Source: Aquabacter sp. (lineage in GTDB: Bacteria > Pseudomonadota > Alphaproteobacteria > Rhizobiales > Xanthobacteraceae). From it: a stretch of 7,279 nt of DNA. This document shows, one piece after another, positions 4,704 to 7,279 of the stretch (positions are counted from its first letter, which is position 1; every line of letters begins with the position of its first letter). A program made the translations under genes and the position numbers. The DNA lies in contig JASBUY010000159.1 of assembly GCA_030147645.1 (NCBI GenBank), forward strand, positions 1 to 7,279, given 5' to 3'. The notes beneath the pieces were generated by a model that was not told where the DNA came from, ran no database searches, and was given only the letters and a program-made list of their open reading frames with translations.

Positions 4704-6818
4704 TCAGAGCTTGACGCTCGCCTCACGTGTCCACAGCCGCAGCTGGCGGCAGCTTTCGACGAAGCGGGAGAGGGCAGCCGCACCCTCAAGATCGATCAGG
4801 CCCACATCCTCCTCGTCCGGCGTCACACCCGCCTTGGCGAGCAACGGCAGGGCACCGGCGCTGAAGCCGATGAACTTGCAATGGGCGAACGCGTCCGCCA
4901 CGAAGTCACGCGCCGCGGCCTCGCCCACCAGCTGCTCGGCGCCCTCTTGCGAGAGGAGGAGGACCACCGCGTCGAACAGGACCGAGGGGCCGCCGTCGAT
5001 CATGTGATCGGCGGGAAGCTTGGTCCCGTCGGCCGCCTTTACGCCGCCGACCTTCGGCGCAACGAGTTCCACCATGGCGCCTTCCTTGTCCATGGCCGCC
5101 CGGAGCTTCTTGAGCAGGCCCGCGTCACAGCCATCGCTCACGAGCACGCCGACCTTGCGGCCGGCGAAGCTCTTGGGACCATTGAGGATGATGCTGAGGG
5201 CCGGAGAGACCGGAAGGTCGTCGCGGGTTGGCACCGCTGCGTCGGCGGGCTTGGGCAGCGTCTCGATGCCGAGCTTGTCGGCAACGGTGGTCGCCAGAGC
5301 TTCGTCGATGTTCAGCAGATGCGCCACCATCCGCTCTCGGATGACGACATCTTCGACTTTGCTGAGCTCAAACGTCAGCGCCATGGCGATGTGCCGCTGC
5401 TCGTGCACCGTCTGGCTTTGGAAGAACTGCCGGGCCTGGCTGTAATGGTCGGCGAAGCTCTCGGGGCGCTGGCGGACCTTCGGCCCGTCCACCGGTTCGC
5501 GAAACGAGCGGAAGCCGCGCACAGGATCCTCGCGCGGCCCCTCGCCCCGCGAATTCGGCTGATAATTGGTGCGGCCGACCGGGTTGCGCATGGCCATGTG
5601 GCCGTCCTGTTGGAAGTGTGCGAACGGACATTTCGGGGCATTGACGGGGATGTGGGTGAAGTTCGGGCTGCCGAGCCGCTTCAGCTGGGTATCGAGATAC
5701 GAGAAATTGCGCCCCTGCAGCAGCGGGTCATTGGAGAAGTCGATGCCCGGGGGGACGTTCTGAGTCATGAACGCGACCTGCTCGGTCTCGGCGAAGAAAT
5801 TGTCCGGCATGCGGTCCAGCACGAGCCGCCCGATCGGGATCGGCTTGATCACTTCCTCGGGGATCAGCTTGGTGGGATCGAGGATGTCGAAATCGAAGCT
5901 GTCCGCGAAGGCCTGATCGAACAGCTGCACACACAGCTCCCATTCCGGGAAGTTTCCGGACTGGATCGCGGTCCAGAGGTCCCGGCGATGGAAATCGGGA
6001 TCTGCGCCGTTGATCTTTACCGCCTCGTTCCAGACCACCGACTGCAGGCCGAGCTTGGGCTTCCAGATGAACTTGACGAACGTGGACTCATCCCTGGCGT
6101 TCAGGAACCGGAAGGTGTGGACCCCGAAGCCTTCCATGAAGCGGAAGGAACGGGGAATTGCCCGGTCGGACATGACCCACATGATCATGTGCATGGATTC
6201 GGGAGTGAGCGAGATAAAGTCCCAGAAATTGTCGTGCGCTGACTGCGCCTGCGGAAAGGACCGGTCCGGCTCGGGCTTTACCGCATGGATGACATCCGGA
6301 AACTTGATGGCATCCTGGATGAAGAAGACCGGGATGTTGTTTCCCACAAGATCCCAGTTTCCCTCTTGGGTGTAGATCTTGACGGCGAAGCCGCGGACAT
6401 CCCGGGCCAGGTCGAAGGAGCCCTTGGCGCCGGCGACGGTGGAGAAGCGCACGAAGGCCGGCGTCTTCTCGCCGGGCCGCTGAAAGAGGTCGGCGCGGGT
6501 ATATTGCGCGAGCGATTCATAGGTTTCGAAGAAGCCGTGGGCGCCATAGCCACGCGCGTGGACCACCCGCTCGGGGATGCGCTCGTGGTCGAAATGGAAC
6601 ATCTTTTCGCGGAAGTGGAAATCTTCCATCAGCGTGGGGCCGCGCGCGCCGATCTTCAGGGAATTCTGGTCGTCGGCGACCGGGCCACCTTGGGCGGTGG
6701 TGAGGAGTGGCGTGCCGGCGCCTGCCGTCTGATGAAGCTCCCCCCCTTGCCCGCGCTCAAGATTCTGGTCGTGGATAGTCGCCGGCTTACCGGAGGGCGC
6801 GCGTGCATTCTTGGCCAT
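4704..6818 (-). CDS. katE: Large-subunit monofunctional catalase, clade II (HPII/KatE type)
   Basis: 704 residues, in the range of large-subunit catalases. It breaks down hydrogen peroxide to water and oxygen in the cytosol, probably as a tetramer. ATG at 6818 is preferred because AAGGAA lies about 7 nt upstream; ATG at 6824 is too close, and a longer open frame to 6905 has no protein-like character. Landmarks: distal haem His H87 in RVVHARGYGAHGFFE; RFSTVAGAKGSFDLARD; catalytic Asn N160 in DLVGNNIPVFFIQD; R370 and proximal haem-ligand Tyr Y374 in LQGRNFSYLDTQ. Residues about 455-520 are the catalase-associated helical region. Residues about 553-690 form the extra flavodoxin/class I glutaminase-like domain typical of clade II (from GRKVGVLVSDGCDAG). 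The residue matching HPII His392, which crosslinks to the haem Tyr, is Met351. A possible EcfG-type promoter precedes the gene. Very confident. Confidence 0.97.
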   Translation of the reverse strand: MAKNARAPSGKPATIHDQNLERGQGGELHQTAGAGTPLLTTAQGGPVADDQNSLKIGARGPTLMEDFHFREKMFHFDHERIPERVVHARGYGAHGFFETYESLAQYTRADLFQRPGEKTPAFVRFSTVAGAKGSFDLARDVRGFAVKIYTQEGNWDLVGNNIPVFFIQDAIKFPDVIHAVKPEPDRSFPQAQSAHDNFWDFISLTPESMHMIMWVMSDRAIPRSFRFMEGFGVHTFRFLNARDESTFVKFIWKPKLGLQSVVWNEAVKINGADPDFHRRDLWTAIQSGNFPEWELCVQLFDQAFADSFDFDILDPTKLIPEEVIKPIPIGRLVLDRMPDNFFAETEQVAFMTQNVPPGIDFSNDPLLQGRNFSYLDTQLKRLGSPNFTHIPVNAPKCPFAHFQQDGHMAMRNPVGRTNYQPNSRGEGPREDPVRGFRSFREPVDGPKVRQRPESFADHYSQARQFFQSQTVHEQRHIAMALTFELSKVEDVVIRERMVAHLLNIDEALATTVADKLGIETLPKPADAAVPTRDDLPVSPALSIILNGPKSFAGRKVGVLVSDGCDAGLLKKLRAAMDKEGAMVELVAPKVGGVKAADGTKLPADHMIDGGPSVLFDAVVLLLSQEGAEQLVGEAAARDFVADAFAHCKFIGFSAGALPLLAKAGVTPDEEDVGLIDLEGAAALSRFVESCRQLRLWTREASVKL

Positions 6819-6860
6819 GTGCATTTCCTTCAGCGACGGAATCCCCGCCTGACCCTCACG

Positions 6861-6885
6861 AATGCACGCACCCTGCAGAAGTTCC
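6861..6885 (-). promoter_or_regulatory. Possible EcfG (general stress response) promoter for katE
   Basis: On the minus strand, GGAAC (6885-6881) is followed after exactly 16 nt by CATT (6864-6861). The alphaproteobacterial EcfG consensus is GGAAC, 16-17 nt, then CGTT, so the -35 is perfect and the -10 matches 3 of 4. The -10 lies about 43 nt upstream of the chosen ATG, which suits a short leader, and katE genes are common members of this regulon. One mismatch in so short a motif leaves room for chance. Confidence 0.4.
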
Positions 6886-6938
6886 CAAAATAGTAAGCTT
6901 GGCAATTACATAGAGCGCCTTTGCTCATGACCGATTGT

Positions 6939-6956
6939 CGTCTTCGGACGGAGACG
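6939..6956. repeat. Short hairpin
   Basis: CGTCTTCGGACGGAGACG folds into a 7-bp stem with one G-T (wobble) pair and a 4-nt loop. It lies in the catalase upstream region. No T-run follows on either strand. Confidence 0.35.
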
Positions 6957-6977
6957 GGAGATGGTCCAGCCGAACCG

Positions 6978-6995
6978 CCCCGGCTTTTGCCGGGG
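6978..6995. repeat. Hairpin with 7-bp GC stem and TTTT loop
   Basis: CCCCGGC (6978-6984) and GCCGGGG (6989-6995) pair perfectly around TTTT. This is a stable stem, but with no T-run directly after it. It could be a remnant terminator of a neighbouring transcript or part of a structured upstream region. Confidence 0.45.
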
Positions 6996-7279
6996 GGTGC
7001 ATCCACATTTTCCCCTGGCCGGCCTGACTCTTGGCCTGACGCGGTACAAGGCGCCCGGCACCCTAAAGGCTGAGCATGTGGCGCCCATTGTCTCTGATGC
7101 AAACAGGGGGCGGCACTCTCTGAGCCAATACTTCTGAAACGCACAAAGAATGCGGAGCTCAATAATATTTATGACAACCGGAAATGTTTGAGTCAGAGAG
7201 CAGGCCGTGACCGGAGTGCCCCCGCGCTTCCCCTCATACAATAGTACAGGCGACCGAACTCATTGTAGAATGTCGCCGT

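Larger units (their letters stand above)
6886..7279. other. Right-end region without a convincing gene
   Basis: About 390 bp upstream of the catalase gene. Frames here have protein-unlike composition and no good ribosome-binding sites. Base composition is more mixed than in the coding parts, with an A/T-rich patch near 7160-7172. It holds two hairpins (6939-6956 and 6978-6995) and a short inverted pair TACAAT/ATTGTA (7237-7242 and 7262-7267). A minus-strand frame of 28 codons enters from the right edge and stops at 7193; it could be the tail of a gene outside the window but is too short to judge. Confidence 0.5.

Noticed and set aside
4668..6242. A 524-codon open frame on the plus strand opposite the catalase gene
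   Set aside because: It is antisense to an unmistakable catalase. Its His/Arg/Glu/Asp-rich composition is what GC-rich coding DNA gives when read on the other strand.
6819..6905. N-terminal extension of the catalase to an upstream start at 6905
   Set aside because: The extension overlaps the possible promoter and lacks a good ribosome-binding site. ATG 6818 has AAGGAA at the right distance and starts a normal-length arm.
6906..7241. A 111-codon minus-strand frame upstream of katE
   Set aside because: No ribosome-binding site, mixed composition and no recognisable motif. It runs through the hairpins and is more likely chance.

Overview
The window is GC-rich (third codon positions mostly G/C). 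Its protein families, a possible EcfG-type promoter and the codon use suggest an alphaproteobacterium, perhaps of the Hyphomicrobiales (Rhizobiales). That placement is an inference from sequence character, not a database match. Gene density is ordinary. I see no transposase, integrase, CRISPR array, tRNA or rRNA.

Layout from left to right: (1) A minus-strand pair of exported proteins. Upstream is an outer-membrane-type protein (1854 to 1001) whose frame is broken by an apparent one-base loss. Downstream is a subclass B3-like metallo-beta-lactamase-fold hydrolase (903 to 1, running off the left edge). (2) A divergent intergenic region (1855-2122) with a perfect 17-nt interrupted palindrome and a half-site repeated 21 bp away. 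(3) A plus-strand gene for a solitary Ada N-terminal zinc domain (2123-2410). (4) A minus-strand group: a cysteine-less TenA-family protein of the TenA_E type (3394 to 2756), followed by a small unknown ORF (2689 to 2468). (5) A plus-strand D-2-hydroxyacid dehydrogenase (3685-4599), closed by a strong intrinsic terminator (4636-4679). (6) A minus-strand large-subunit (clade II, HPII/KatE-type) catalase (6818 to 4704), with a possible EcfG-type promoter just upstream. (7) About 390 bp at the right end with no convincing gene, holding two short hairpins.

The genes do not form one pathway. Three fit maintenance or stress roles: peroxide removal by the catalase, DNA methylphosphotriester sensing or repair by the Ada domain, and salvage of damaged thiamin pyrimidine by TenA_E. 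The dehydrogenase reduces or oxidises a small 2-oxo/2-hydroxy acid that I cannot identify. The hydrolase/outer-membrane pair is the most accessory-looking part. I did not find a clearly new multi-gene system. The points most worth checking are the frameshift, the altered residue 221 in the hydrolase, the lone Ada domain with its nearby operator-like repeats, and the catalase that lacks the HPII-type His partner of the His-Tyr crosslink.
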